From Lithospermum erythrorhizon (Eukaryota > Streptophyta > Magnoliopsida > Boraginales > Boraginaceae): DNA of 64,000 bases. The stretch spans positions 434,001-498,000 of the forward strand of contig JADFUC010001469.1 in NCBI GenBank assembly GCA_019722365.1, in the 5' to 3' direction. Shown piece after piece: positions 35,801-48,069 of this stretch; position 1 is the first letter of the stretch; each line of letters starts with the position of its first letter. The notes beneath the pieces were generated by a model, which searched no databases, was not told the origin of the DNA, and saw only the letters and a program-made list of their open reading frames with translations. A program made the translations under genes and the position numbers.

Positions 35801-38017
35801 TGATTATATTATTTACTTTTAACTATGCATAATACTTAGTAGTTTTTAATTTAGGTAATAAATTGTTAGAGAAGATATCAGTGATTAACATCGCCATGTT
35901 TAATATTCTTTTTAGTTGAGACAAATCATTAATTTGGAAATCATTATGAGGAATAAATATAGATAATAAAAAATAGACAATTGTAATAAACAAACAACAG
36001 TAAATCGATCTGAGCAAAGCATTTAATGATTATCAAGACATCAACTTTAATTAAAAACAAAAATATGAGAAATTTTGAAAATTTAAGAATGAAACTGAAT
36101 TTTAGATAATAAAGTTTAAAATATGTAGAGAATATTTCTCAGCTTTTTACGATTTTTAGTACTCAGATCGAAGATCCTCTACCTCCTCATGAGCATTCAT
36201 GCTTCCGTTTTATAATATTTGTATATCACGTATCGGTTGCTCAATATAACTACCTACATCTATATATAATACATGTGACAATCTTATGTTATAAATGACG
36301 AAATATATATAAAATGATGATACGATCTTACGTAGGAAATTGATACTTTTAAAATATATTAAAAGTATTTTATCTGATAATTTTGCTTTTTTACTGCAAT
36401 TTTATGCTATCTTTTGTAATTATAACAATGAATCATAAAGAACAAAGTTTCACATAATTTGTTATCTTTTATAATTATAATAACAAATCGTTTGTAACAG
36501 CCAGACACTTGTAACGACGTCCCTTTATTAAGAAGTATTTAAATGAATAACTCATTTACCTTATTCTGTTTCAACCAGCGTTGGATGCATTCAGAATCAT
36601 ATCGATGAGCACAAGGCAAAGTGATCAACTGAGCACCATCCATGAATTCAGAACAACATATCACACACCTACAAATATTCCAACTTATATCGGTGAGGAC
36701 AGACACGAACACGAAAAATAAGACCATGGCAGACTAAGTATGTTTCATTTAAGCAAACATACCTCACTAGTAGGCATGATGTTAAATTGAAACAATGTTC
36801 TTACTGTTCGTCTGTCGATTTTTTTGAGTCTGCTTTGAACTTGAAAGTTGGCAACCTGGAGATGATATCATCTGAGAGACCTTTGCTCTCATGACCCACA
36901 TCTTCTCCTAATGAATGAAGTTCCTAAATAAAAATTGAATAAAATCACTTAACTTGTAGACTGGATTAGGTGAAATGGAGAAGAAAACATCACAGCATGA
37001 ACAATTTAATCTACCTCATATGTCATGTTATCTGGATCAATGTCATCTTCACTACTGTTTCGAATCGATACCTGCATAGAGAACACAATATTTCGCGATT
37101 TTTCTTAATTGTAACTGATGTAGAAAAAGTCAGTCAGAACTCAGAAGTAAAAAGAAAAATTATTCACCCTGGTATGAGCTGATCCATGGCTAGAGTCGCT
37201 TTCTGCTGACCAACAAAAACCTTTAGTGTTGGCATTTTAATTCAAGTAGCAGAGTTCGATGAACAATTTCAGAATATTGAAGAATCATATACATGAATAG
37301 CCACATTGATGCATGTCACTGTTTATTTTACATGGTCCCTAGCTTGTATACTTTGAAGTGGATACAACAAAAAATCTCGTCATATCACCTGTCTCAATTC
37401 ATGTATCAATTCCTGACAATATACAATTTTCAATTTAATAATGATAAAGGGGGTCTCGTATTTTATGTAGGTAATCGTGTGTTAGGTACTGGTACATGAA
37501 TGGGGGCAGAGGATCTAACAATAAAATACATGTGCTAAATACTATGCAGTTGAATTCATTACTTAGTTAAATATTCAGTAGACATCAATTGCAATGCATG
37601 GAGAGCAATCCACATACCAGCATGAACTTGATCAGAGTCATCAGACTGAGTTACATTCAGATGTTCAAAGTTGTCCTCCAGTTCTTGCAAGGATCTAGCC
37701 AACGCTTCATCCAGTTCCAACTGCGATTCGAAATTTGCACCATAAGATGATTCCCCTTCCCATGAGGAGACTGGATTGCTTTTACTCCCACTTGCTTGAA
37801 TTGACTGATAAACACCTTCCTATAAAACAAGGGAAAAGAACAAAGAAATATAAGAATTGCAGACTAATTTGAAGAATAAAAACATGTAATTTCAGCATAA
37901 ATAATCAAATACCTGATCTTGAAGAAATTCTTGATAGCTAATTTCATCAGTGAAATAGAGTTTCAATTTTTCAGAAATTTCAGCTGGAACATTACTAATG
38001 AAATTATAGTTTTGCAT
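32899..38017 (-). CDS. BIG BROTHER-type RING-H2 E3 ubiquitin ligase
   Basis: Seven exons: 38017-37913, 37819-37618, 37205-37168, 37071-37015, 36923-36805, 36668-36560 and 32937-32899, all with GT/AG introns and continuous frame; 222 residues. The family attaches ubiquitin to growth regulators and limits organ size. Residues 1-35 start MQNYNFISNVPAE; 116-136 include the family motif DDIDPDNMTYEEL; the RING occupies 175-215 (CVICCSEF, LPCAHRYDSEC, ACPVCQKEV). Ligands are C175, C178, C193, H195, D198, C201, C212, C215: position 198 is normally His. The final 39-nt exon (ACPVCQKEVEAD-stop) lies behind a 3.6-kb AT-rich intron; without it the RING lacks its last Cys pair. A CCCAG acceptor at 38030-38031, just before the ATG, hints at a 5' UTR intron. 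The BIG BROTHER-like assignment is from motif order and length. Confidence 0.85.
32938..36559 (-). other. Long last intron of the RING gene
   Basis: 3622 bases between GTAAATGAG (donor, 36559) and CTCATGGTAG (acceptor, 32938). Very AT-rich, with (AT)n tracts near 35375-35390 and 35450; no gene or coherent transposon recognised inside. Confidence 0.7.
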
Positions 38018-38031
38018 TTGAGATGTTATCT

Positions 38032-39038
38032 GGGATTGAATCAAGAAACTTGTTTTGATGAGGCCTTGAAAAGGTACAATGTAAGTTTGTATATATACAT
38101 TATAGATGGAGAATAAATGCATGCAAGTAAATCTCTATATTCTTTTTAAGTTCACAAATAAAGATCTTGTTATCAAATTATTAATGACAAAGATACTAGA
38201 GAAGATAATAGAGTGAAGTTCACTATGACCAAATCAAGAATTTATTTCAAATATTACAACAATTAGTATCCATCCATGCACACAATAAATTCAATCATGG
38301 ATCAAGCATAATGGAAATCGTTTGGGTCATAATTGACTCAAGCATCAACAAATCAAGTTAACATACTTCTCAGAATGACTTTGCTGGGCAGGCGCAGGTA
38401 GAGGACATCTCCATACTATAAAAAAAACTCTGCTATGGCATTCTGTATGAATCAATTATTCACACTAGTGGTACCATTATGAAGTTGGACATACTCTCTA
38501 CTTTAGCTGATCGATGGCTTGCCTAAGCTTAATGCTTCAATATGTTAATGCCGGTTTTCATCGATTGCGCATATGGCATATGTTTTTTTTTGTGTGCAGA
38601 GCATCACATTGGATGAAATCAGAGAAACAACAGCCAATATGTGATGTGATTGTCAGAGCATTTTCTGTGTCATTGGCTGATAATTCTTTTTGTGTAAATT
38701 TGTTCCTTAACAAAAATATATGATTAGCATCCCTGTATAAGTCATCTTGTATCTATTAATAATGAATCTCTGCATATGTTTTGCATTTCAATGATAAAAT
38801 CAAGTTTATAGGAGATACATTTCGATTTGTGTGGAGATCGAAGAGACAAAAAACATGGGATTAGTCAAATTGCATAAATAATGTCGACTATATGTAGGAA
38901 TAATCCAAAGATGAACTTACATTATGTTTATAAATCAATGGCTTGAACAACTTTTACACTATTACATTAACATTAACATGTCTAAAAAATCCCGTCTAAA
39001 CAGGATAAAGGAATCATATAGTACGCAACCTTAGACTA
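38032..39038. other. Region between the RING and AN1 genes
   Basis: Presumably holds the RING gene's promoter and any 5' UTR exon, and the 3' flank of the AN1 gene. No coding sequence is supported. Confidence 0.5.
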
Positions 39039-39906
39039 CTAACAAGCTTTAATTGAAGGTGTGGTAGGAGGAGACGTGGCTTCTCTGCTATTCTTCTTCC
39101 CACAATCCTTTGCATTTCTTGAAGCCAAAGCAGCCATAAACTTGTTAGCTTCTCCTCTAACCTTAGCCGCCATCAAAACCGACAAGGTCTCATTGCTACA
39201 AGCATGATCACCTGGAAACCTATGTTTCAAACAAACCTTAACATTACAATGCTTGCAAACACTAGTATTTGAAAACGTCAAAACTTCCTTGCATCGCTTA
39301 ACGGGGCACGTTGGTTTCTTCTTCTTCGTTGGATCACAATTTCCAGATTTTTCGTGTTTTTCCAGGATTGCCTTCTCATTGTCTTCCCCTGTGGTTTCAA
39401 TCGCCGTCGAGCAGATTTCGCAGACCACCACTTTCCGGCTATGGTTGTCGGATTTTGGACATTCGTGAGACTTGTATGACCTGTGCTCTAAGCAAAACAC
39501 CTGCATCATAAGGTTGAGTCCATAATTATTAAATACTAAAAATAATTGATTATAGATGGATAAATCTGAAAAACTTTCAAATATAGTTGTAAGCTCTTAA
39601 TCTGACTTGATTAAGAGTATGTGGGACCACATAAACAAGATTACAAGTGATCTGAAACGGAGACTGTCTCATAATAGCATGTTAAGAGTACGTAAGATTA
39701 TACTAAAAGCAATTAGTTATTAGATAGATAAACTCTAGAAAACTATTATTACACCTGTAAATCTTAATCAACTATTAGTTGTAGATGTAGATGAAATTCA
39801 CCTTTTGACAAGCATTGCATTTGAATGGGAGAAAATCGAGCTGATGGCAATGAGAAAGTTGGCAATGTCTACCCAACTCTGGAAACGCCTCTGTTCCTCC
39901 AGACAT
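39039..39906 (-). CDS. Stress-associated protein with two AN1 zinc fingers (SAP11/12/13-like)
   Basis: Two exons, 39906-39802 and 39500-39039, joined in phase 0 across a 301-base intron; 188 residues, close to the usual size of the two-AN1 subgroup. Start [17 protein letters not shown] is the conserved N-terminus of this subgroup. The first AN1 finger spans the splice ([17 protein letters not shown] / [13 protein letters not shown]). The second lies about residues 102-138 ([29 protein letters not shown]). There is no A20 finger, and the Ser/Thr-rich tail ends SIKAC. SAPs are linked to abiotic-stress responses and redox or ubiquitin-related functions; the biochemical role of this subgroup is less settled. 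The plus-strand open frames over exon 2 are shadows. Confidence 0.93.
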
Positions 39907-40051
39907 TATTTGTTTTGGATATAAATTGTTGGTTGGATCAATTCAAGTTGTAGAAGTTGGGTTCTTGAATGTTTATATGTAGAACGAACGAGTTTTTATT
40001 GTTCAAGATGGCTTGGAGAATAAGTATGTCACAAGTCAATAACATTTTCTG

Positions 40052-40060
40052 TATTTATAA
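40052..40060 (-). promoter_or_regulatory. TATA box of the AN1 gene
   Basis: Minus strand reads CTTATAAATACAG about 150 bases upstream of the ATG at 39906. Position only. Confidence 0.5.
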
Positions 40061-40624
40061 GTTACTTATCATATTCATTTTTCCTATATTATATAGTCAA
40101 CGGCGTAAATATGAGGCTGCTGAGTTTGCCGACTTCTCGACAGAGCTATGATCGGTCTCACCTATTTTGGGTCTACATCCAATGATTTAACTAAACATCT
40201 AAAGTGGGTAATAGCCAGATTCATATGTTTGTATGGCCCAATTCAGGTTCATATAACTCTTGGCTCTTGCTAAAGAATTTTTGCATGCTAGCCTTGGACT
40301 TTATGGTCCCAAAATTATAGGCGTGTATTAAACCTTGACAGTTTATTATGATTCATCATGATAGTTTAGAATTCGGATATCAAAAATTCAATGTCTATGC
40401 CTATAAGGAACTCCTTAAGTGAACTTCCCACTGGCTAACGGGTTCATTCAGGCTAGTCTTTTATAGCCAACTTTGAGACTTGGTAGGTCGGTTTAATTAG
40501 TAATGATTTGGTAGTTGTAGTTTACTAGAACTAGTAGTGTGTTTTAACTAGAGATGTCCATGAGGTTTAGTGGGAAATAAGTTTAGACTTTGCTTAGTTC
40601 GGTAAATTAATAACGAGTTTGTAA
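40061..40624. other. Intergenic region between the AN1 gene and the Copia element
   Basis: AT-rich, no coding sequence or repeat recognised up to the target-site duplication at 40625. Confidence 0.5.
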
Positions 40625-40629
40625 GTCTA

Positions 40630-41205
40630 TGTTGTGATTATAGTACTGTCTGTCATGAAACTTCTTGACAATAATGCTAGCAGTAAATTGCGGGAAAAAA
40701 TAAATGCTTGCCCACGATTTATACGGGTTCCCCCTCAATGTGAAAGGTGCGTCCTGTTCTTCTTCGCGAGAAATCCACTAAAATCAAATCGGAAGATTGG
40801 TACAATTACCTATCGAGCTAGAACGCTCGATTGAGTAATACTTTATAACTTAATTCTCAATACTTGATCTTACTCAGTATTATTGATGATGATTGATAAT
40901 ATTATATACAAGTGTTTTGGATGTTTATTTTGTGATAATAAACCTATAAGAAAGTTCATCTATTTATAGGGAAAACTTCTAACCTAACTTGAGTCAAAAA
41001 AGGTAATAAAAGAGTCCAAAACAGTCTTAAATTTTCGGCGTCCATCGAGACCCGTCGAGCAGGGTCTCGATGAGCCTCCCAGGCTCTCGATGAGCTCATC
41101 GAGAGGAAACCCTCTTACGGTGCATCGAGACCCCCGTCGAGACCTCGGTCTCGTGCCTGCAAATCTTAGGCAGGCTCTCGAAGCCAAAAGAGTAATTAAC
41201 GGTAT
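40630..41205 (-). repeat. 3' LTR of the Copia element
   Basis: Same opening (TGTTGTGATTATAG) and block order as 45022-45549, with many substitutions and indels. Contains a dense cluster of CATCGAGACC / GGTCTCGATG half-palindromes (41042-41180). The internal end is blurred; 41205 is an estimate. Confidence 0.75.
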
Positions 41206-43639
41206 AGCCAATCTCACTTGAGAAGGGCATTTCGGATATCACCGTCGTCAAACACCGTGCGGCCCCACGCGGGTTTATTCGCTCACGAAGGTGCGCTGAG
41301 ATTAGACACCTTGATTTCTCACTTGTTCTACCTTTGTAAACATATCACAGTTTAGTTTCCCTGGAATCTTCTAGAAGCTTGAACTCCATTCTCAATCTGA
41401 GACCGTATAAAATGGTATCTCGGTCCTATGTGCTTGGTTCTAGCATGAAATACGGGATTTTTTCGCGGAATAAATAGCACTCGACTTCATCACGGTCACC
41501 GGTGTATTACTACCCGTGCTCAAAGATTGACTCTTTCAAAAGTTTGCAACCATATCATCTCCTTAGCGACTTGACCATAGCTTGACATATTCGAACTGCA
41601 ACGACAGTAACTCTTATAGGTTTGCGAGATTTAGATCTCGACTGTCATGATACCTCAACGTGAATACATATCCACTAGTAGATTTTCTACTATCAACATC
41701 ACCACCATTGTCGACATCTACGTATCTATCAACCCCATGCTCCAGTTTGGAAACACAAAGCCTTTACGTACTACCATTCGAATGTCGTAAAATCACTACG
41801 AACTTTCCCCCGATGTTCTACTTACTGGGTTAGACATATATCTACTAACAACTCCAACTGCATGTGCAATATCAGGTCTAGTGCACACCATTGCATACAT
41901 AAGACTACCCTCTTTGCGGAGGCGTAAAGGCGCACTTATCATTATATGCTAAATCTCATTCGGTCTCGGGTGATTGTTCTCTGAGATAATTGAAAATGGC
42001 TTGACTATCGAGAGTGCTAGGTTTTGCGTCCGTATGTTGAACGACGATCACATTCTTGAATTATTCTTCATGTCTCAGTCGATCTCGATTGTGCTTATCC
42101 CCATAATTTTATTTTGCATCAACGCAGGTCTTTCGTTACCAAATTCATTGATAACTCTTTCTTGACATGTTTATGTTCTGCCAAATCGGCTCAGCTATCA
42201 ACATATCCATCCACATAAAGTAAGGTGCGTAATCTTTGAGCCTCTGTAAGTAACAACAATGATCGGTCTCACATCTGCAAACTTCGACCTTTCATAAAAG
42301 TTATCAAGGTAATGTTCCCTTTGCCTTGGAGGCTTGCTTGAAGCCATCTGAAACTCTTCCGAAGTTTCTCCGGACCAAATACTAACCACTTTAACCTCAA
42401 AACCTTGAGGTTGCTTCATGAATATTTCTTCATCTAGATCACCGTATGAAAATCTGGTTTGCCATTTATTGAAGATCTGCAGTTAATCACCCTAGCTACT
42501 GACCAAGAATAGTTCGATTGTCACTAGTTTGACTACGGGTGAGAATATTCGGTATAGTCGATACCTTCATACATTGAAATTCCTTGACAACTTGATCGAG
42601 GCCTTGTTTTAGTTTTCCACCATCATGTTCTTCTTTTGATTCGATAAACCCATTTGTTCTGCAATATTCTTTTGGCTATTATTGGTTAACTTGACTCCCG
42701 TGTCATCTTTGTCATCAATGAATCCATCTCCTCTTTCATAGCTAACTCCCAGCGTAATTGCATCGACACGTTGTCTTTGCTTCGTCATAATGACAGGGCT
42801 CGCCTTTGTCGGTTAACAATAAGTAAGGATGGAAATACCTTTAGGTTAGTGCATTTGCTCTTTCTAATCTTACGGGACACAGTGTTTTACGTCTCTTGTA
42901 TAGTGTCGAAATGTTTCCAGCGTCCTCGGCTTCCTCTTCCGTCGGTGCCAGCCTCCTCCCGAAGGTGGCATATCGACAAAAAGGATGTGAGTTATTTTAC
43001 GGGTAAGGGCATGATCTAGATTATGCCATTTGGAAGAACCAGTCTGTTTTCCTCGGGATGCGGTGTGACCTTTTTCTCCCCTTAACCTCGATACGCCCCG
43101 TATCTTTATATAATACCTCTTCATTAAAAGATGCATCTTTACTACGTATGATCTTAAGGTTCGTTAAGTCATAGAACCCGATATCCCATCTCGGCATGTA
43201 ATAGCCAATAAAATAACAAATACTAGATTTGCATCAAGCTTACTTCTAGCGTTTGCATACGTGAACATACGCTACTGACCGAATACTCTCGGGAAGATAA
43301 GGTTTGCCTTGCCGAACTCCAAACTGGCATTCGCCAAAGGAGTCCAATATCAAACTGCAGTAATGATTATCAGCCAATTCGAAATAATCGAATGTAACCA
43401 TCTCGAGCACGTTCATTAAGCGTTACATTCATTCTCGGTAATACGTTTTGTTAGGGTAATTCGAATAGTCTTCGCATTCGATTCCATTCGGCCACAGTAT
43501 TGTTTAATCACTATATTATATTCACCCCGATATGTCGATCCTCAAACACTTCACTGACCGATCTCGTTTTCAACCGCAAACCAGCACAACTGAAGATTCC
43601 GCAAACTTGATTTGTGTTTCATGATAAACCCAAACCTTC

Positions 43640-43672
43640 CTAGTTGCATCATCGATGAAGGTTACATAATAT
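43640..43672 (-). pseudogene. Copia integrase fragment
   Basis: Minus strand reads VTFIDDATRK, the integrase core motif of Copia elements (YFVTFIDDYTRK). Frame breaks follow on both sides. Confidence 0.6.
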
Positions 43673-44221
43673 AGTGAACCTCCGAACCAACCGGTCTGGT
43701 CCCCATATCTGGGTGAACTAACTACAGCCTATCAGGACTTGGCTTGACCCGATTTAACAAAGCGACCTTCTTTTCTTTCAGCGGCTTAATATCATACTTT
43801 GAAGACCTCAGGTTAGGTGCAAGCGTGCCATCTTGACGAGCCTTCTGATCCCATTGCTCACGTGCTAATTTCAGTTGCCGTACGAGCGTTGTTCGATAAC
43901 CATCTCCGTCCGGTGACTGCCAGAGATCAAGCTTTTTACAAGCTTTAGTAGATGTCTCACTTTGTCAATTTCCATGTAGAACCATTTAGCCGGGTTCAAG
44001 CTAACATCTCCAGTACTCTGATATTCAATGATTCACCATCGACAAGATGAACAGTCCGTAATCTCGGCTATAATTCACCGTTATATCATTGGGTGTAGTA
44101 AACGTGCACGAGAATCAAAATCCAAGAATTAATAGAACAATCAACTGACAAGAGTAGTGCATCTGCGTAGTCATCAACAACATTGACGTCATTTATGTTG
44201 TTGTCCCGACCTCCAGAAGCT

Positions 44222-45000
44222 TTGCAATGCTTCTTCATGTGACCTTTCTTGCCACAGCCCCAGCACTCCAGAGTACGTCCTCCAAGTTTCGACTTACTCC
44301 TTCCTCTCGACTTTGACCTCCATTTATTCTTGCTATTTCCTCTGTCCCAGTTCCTACCTCTTTCTACATTTAATGCACCGAGAACCTTTTTCTCCCATGC
44401 TCGGTTTCTGGCAGCTTCCTCGAGATAAGCAATGACTCCTCACAGCTGCCTAAGCTCCGACTTATCATTACCCTCTGAGTTACTAAGCTATGACCCTCAT
44501 TGGCTCCCAAGCTTATTTGGCAAAGATCACCCGATAATATGATACTTATGCTTCGTCATGAGATACAGCGATGAATGGTGGTTTATTAAACTATTGAAGT
44601 CATTAAGGTGCCTAGTTATGGGAGTATTTTCTGACATCCTCAAGTGAAACAACTGCTTCATTAGCCGTACCTTGTTGTTAGCTGATGGCTTCTCATACAG
44701 ATTCGTCAACGCCTTCATCAGACCTTTTGTTGTAGTCTCCTTGGCAACATTAGCAACTACGTTTCTGGACAAACATGAATTACGTCGCACCTAAGACTTT
44801 ATGCAATACAACTCTTTTCAGATTCTTACGCCGTCCATCTTCTACGAACTGTCGCTTTGCTTGGTTTGTTCGACTTTTTACCGTATAGATAATCCTCCAT
44901 ATTCATCTTCCGATGCGAGAAATCAATCCCGTCAAACTTCTCCCACGGCATGTGTGTCATCCTCCTCGTTAGCTGACATTGAATCTCATATTTTAATCGA
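44222..45000 (-). pseudogene. Copia gag with UBN2 domain and zinc knuckle
   Basis: FDGIDFSHRKMNMEDYLYG (about 44890-44955) is the N-terminal gag motif of Tnt1-like elements. The 44527-44790 frame continues with NVAKETTTKGLMKALTNLY and YEKPSANNKVRLMKQLF; CWGCGKKGHMKKHC at 44222-44270 is an intact CCHC knuckle. The pieces sit in different frames, so the gag is broken. Confidence 0.8.
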
Positions 45001-45006
45001 AGGCAC

Positions 45007-45021
45007 AGCTCTTATACCAAT
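45007..45021 (-). other. Primer-binding site of the Copia element
   Basis: Minus-strand ATTGGTATAAGAGC directly follows the 5' LTR end (...CACAACA). It matches the complement of the initiator Met tRNA 3' end (TGGTATCAGAGC) with one mismatch. Confidence 0.75.
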
Positions 45022-45549
45022 TGTTGTGATTATAGACCTAATCTAATCACGAACTGAGAGCAGTGATAACGGCGGATGAAGTGCGAAAAAAATAAATAAC
45101 ACACGATTTATACATGAGATTCCCTTGATGTAGAAAGATGCGTCCACATTCTTCTGCGAGAAATCCACTAAAAATCAAACCGGAAGATTATTCTGATGCA
45201 CTATCAGTAGAGCAGCTTTCCGATTGAGTAATACTTTACTTAGTATTCTCGATATGATACTTCATAATATTATTGATGATGATTCGATAATATTCTCTCT
45301 AGAAAGTTGTTTTTATGTTTATTTTGTGATATTAGACCTATAAGAAAGTTCATACATTTATAGGAAAAGAAACTACATCTGAATTTGAGTCAGGCAGGGG
45401 GTCTCGATGAGCCTCGATGTGAGCTCTCGAGCCGGCTCTGCTCACAGAGAACCCTCTTACATGCGTCGAGACCCCCGCCGAGACCTCGAGATCGATGCCC
45501 TCTCGATGCCGACCTCCTCAAAGCCAAAAAATGAGTGCTTGGCTCAACA
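45022..45549 (-). repeat. 5' LTR of the Copia element
   Basis: 528 bp with TGTTG...CAACA inverted ends, adjoined by the primer-binding site inside and GTCTA outside. Carries the CATCGAGACC-type palindromic cluster (about 45398-45500). Confidence 0.85.
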
Positions 45550-45554
45550 GTCTA

Positions 45555-48069
45555 TTGCTCGACTAGTCACCGATCTGAACTAAATTTCAATTCTTAACTT
45601 AATTCGATTCATGCATAACTTTACTTTTACCCATTCAAGACTAGCAAATGTTTTCCATTTTCTTTTTTCATCCTTTTTTCGAGGGTCGGGATTAGGGAAT
45701 GGGGCCGTGTCTCACATTATTATCACAGACATTTCTGTGCTTCATCAAAATTCAAGTAGGAGGATTGCTTAAGCTGAAAGGGAATATGCTCTGTAATAAT
45801 TCCTAATTACGATTTTCACGTAACTAATAATAATCTCACTAGACAAGCTTTTTGTATGCATGTGGACCTCTTGCGATGTTAATCATTGAAAGTATTCTTG
45901 ACTTTTTAGTGCATCAAATGTAAATTACTCTGTAATATGAACAAACTGTCATTATCCTCGACATTCAAAATGTCATTCCTACTTTCTTCTGCCGTAATTT
46001 TTCTACAAAAGAAAGTAAGAAATACGTGTAAGAGTTTGCAAAGAAAGGGATTTTCTTCTTTTTCATAAAATTAATCACGGAGTATTTTTAATTGGCAAGC
46101 AATAATCATAGGCTTAAAGCTTACATTCATATTTGTCACAAACCATAGAGTTAAGTCTCTATCATACTTTACAAAGAGAAAAGTATAAGAAGAAATAATA
46201 TTATAATGAAAAAGAAAATAAAAAAGATACTAGCTTATTATTAAGTGCTACGGAAATTAGGAGATCCAGCTGGAACATGCGAGCTAGTGGTGAGTTTGGA
46301 GGAAGAATGTATTCATAATTGAATCACGGTGGAAATAGTTCAAAAGCCCACTATATGATAACACCGAACCAAAAGCTAGTAAAGAAGGAATATTGTCTCT
46401 TTTACATAAAGTGTATCGCACATATGCACTCACAACTTAATCACCTGCGCTTTCTGTAACAATATGTAAAGATCAGTTACCTATTAATAATTCTTGATGG
46501 GATTTTCTTATTAATAATTTGAAGAATTTGGGACAACAATAATTCATAAGTACTAATATCCAGTAACCAATGTAAAATGAAATGGTCTCACTTTCCCGAT
46601 TCCAAAAGAGGAGGGGTGTATGTTATTGGATGCATTCAGCTAGCTCAATTCATGGCAAGTGCCAACCTACTGCAGGTAATAATTTATAGTATTTTATTCT
46701 AGTAAGTAGTAATCTATTTCTTAAAATATACATCCTGAATCTTAGTAACTAAGTTAAGAGCTTTAATAATGAGTCTACACATGCACGAGGATGTGTTTTA
46801 TTACATTTTTCGACTCTGCTACAAAAGCTAGTCAAACTCTTGGACTCGTTACCCATGCCCCAGGGGTCAATGAATTTTTTAGAATATACGGAGTATATAT
46901 CATTCGGTTCTTCAAAAACATATACTACTAATTTAACCTCATCAATTCAAGTAGTAATGAGTAAATAATTAAGCCTTCGCTTAGGATGGAGCCATGGAGA
47001 GAATATTAATATAGCAGTCCCAGCCAAAAGCTTTGGAAACATCCAAAAAATGTTAGGTATTTGTTATAATGATTGTAATATTTACGCGTTTAACATGATT
47101 AGAAGATGTATAATTAGCGTAAGTGCGGTTGTATTAGTATGTGCCAAACTCAATGGAGGAAGTAGGGAAGTCATGAGAAGCAGTCATCCTCCTAAAATTT
47201 TGAAAATTATATTTTTACTATTAAAAATAGAATTTCATTATTTATTTATTCAAAAATTAAGTTGTTTGCCCCCTAAATTTTGATATATTTTTCTTCATTT
47301 ATATAATATAGTTACTTCCCCTTCCCTATATGAAATTTCTGATTCCGCCACTAATTAAACTAGTCAAAAGAATCAAATCTTTTTGGATTGGGATGTCTTC
47401 AAGGTGTTTGTATTGGGTTATTTGGCATAGGGTAATTGATATCAAAATTCAAATGTATTAATATTATTTTATGACGAGAGTTGGACATATATAGACGATA
47501 TAAAAAGACTTATAGTTTATGGAGTTAACAAAAGAGATAATCCAACATATCGGTGAATGGAGACATCCTATATAACCGAACTCACCTAGTGAGAAGAGAG
47601 TTGGTTTGATTTGGTTTAACTAAGATTTTATAATACAATCGCACGGTAAAAAATATAGTTAGCTATAATTGGTGTGATATTATTATTAAGGGTTACTGAT
47701 TTTACACACCACTCACGTTTAAAAAAAAAATCAAATATATCATTCATGTTTCAAATGGATAGGTAGAAATTTTACCTTGAAATTCTTACAAAATTATGAT
47801 TGAATTGAAAAAATAAAAAAATATTAATAGGCCAAATGATTTAGAGTAAGTTAATTCGTTGATAGAATTAATAAGACAACATTAGGGTAAATCTGACAGA
47901 ATCTAGTCAATGTAGCTCAACTGCTCAAGTAGCGTATAGCCGTATAACCCTCGACTAGTAGACCTCCTCAGCTTTCCAAAATATCATGCTTTTCACCTCA
48001 CCCATCTTCTTCATCACTCATTTTATTCCATTAACACAAACCCATAATACTCAACATTAATATTCAACA
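45555..48069. other. Intergenic region upstream of the U-box gene
   Basis: No gene recognised. Contains a TACGGAGTA motif at 46887 and a hAT-like terminal repeat at 47185-47357. The stretch just before the ATG (48000-48069) reads as a C/A-rich plant 5' UTR. Confidence 0.5.
47185..47357 (-). repeat. hAT-like terminal repeat, inverted partner of 57277-57455
   Basis: Read on the minus strand it begins AGTGGCGGAATCAGAAATTT, then CATATAGGG and an A/T-rich body with an AAATAAATAAT tract. The same order occurs on the plus strand at 57277-57455 (CACTGGCGGAACCAGAAATT). The CAGTGGCGGAGCCAG-type start is common at ends of plant hAT-like elements and their derivatives. Confidence 0.5.

Larger units (their letters stand above)
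40630..45549 (-). mobile_element. Copia LTR retrotransposon (Tnt1-like), 4.9 kb, decayed
   Basis: Complete structural element on the minus strand. LTR ends are TG...CA (TGTTGTG at 40630, CTCAACA ending at 45549), and the 5-bp duplication GTCTA occurs on both sides (40625-40629 and 45550-45554). LTRs lie at 40630 to about 41205 and 45022-45549. Next to the 5' LTR the minus strand reads TGGTATAAGAGC, the initiator-Met tRNA primer-binding site with one mismatch. Gag (UBN2), a CCHC knuckle and part of integrase are readable; the rest of pol is too damaged to delimit. It is non-autonomous as given. Confidence 0.88.

Noticed and set aside
36480..36520. Candidate last exon of the RING gene close to exon 6
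   Set aside because: It would need an intron of about 50 bases and gives no CPxC; the exon at 32899-32937 fits in phase and motif.
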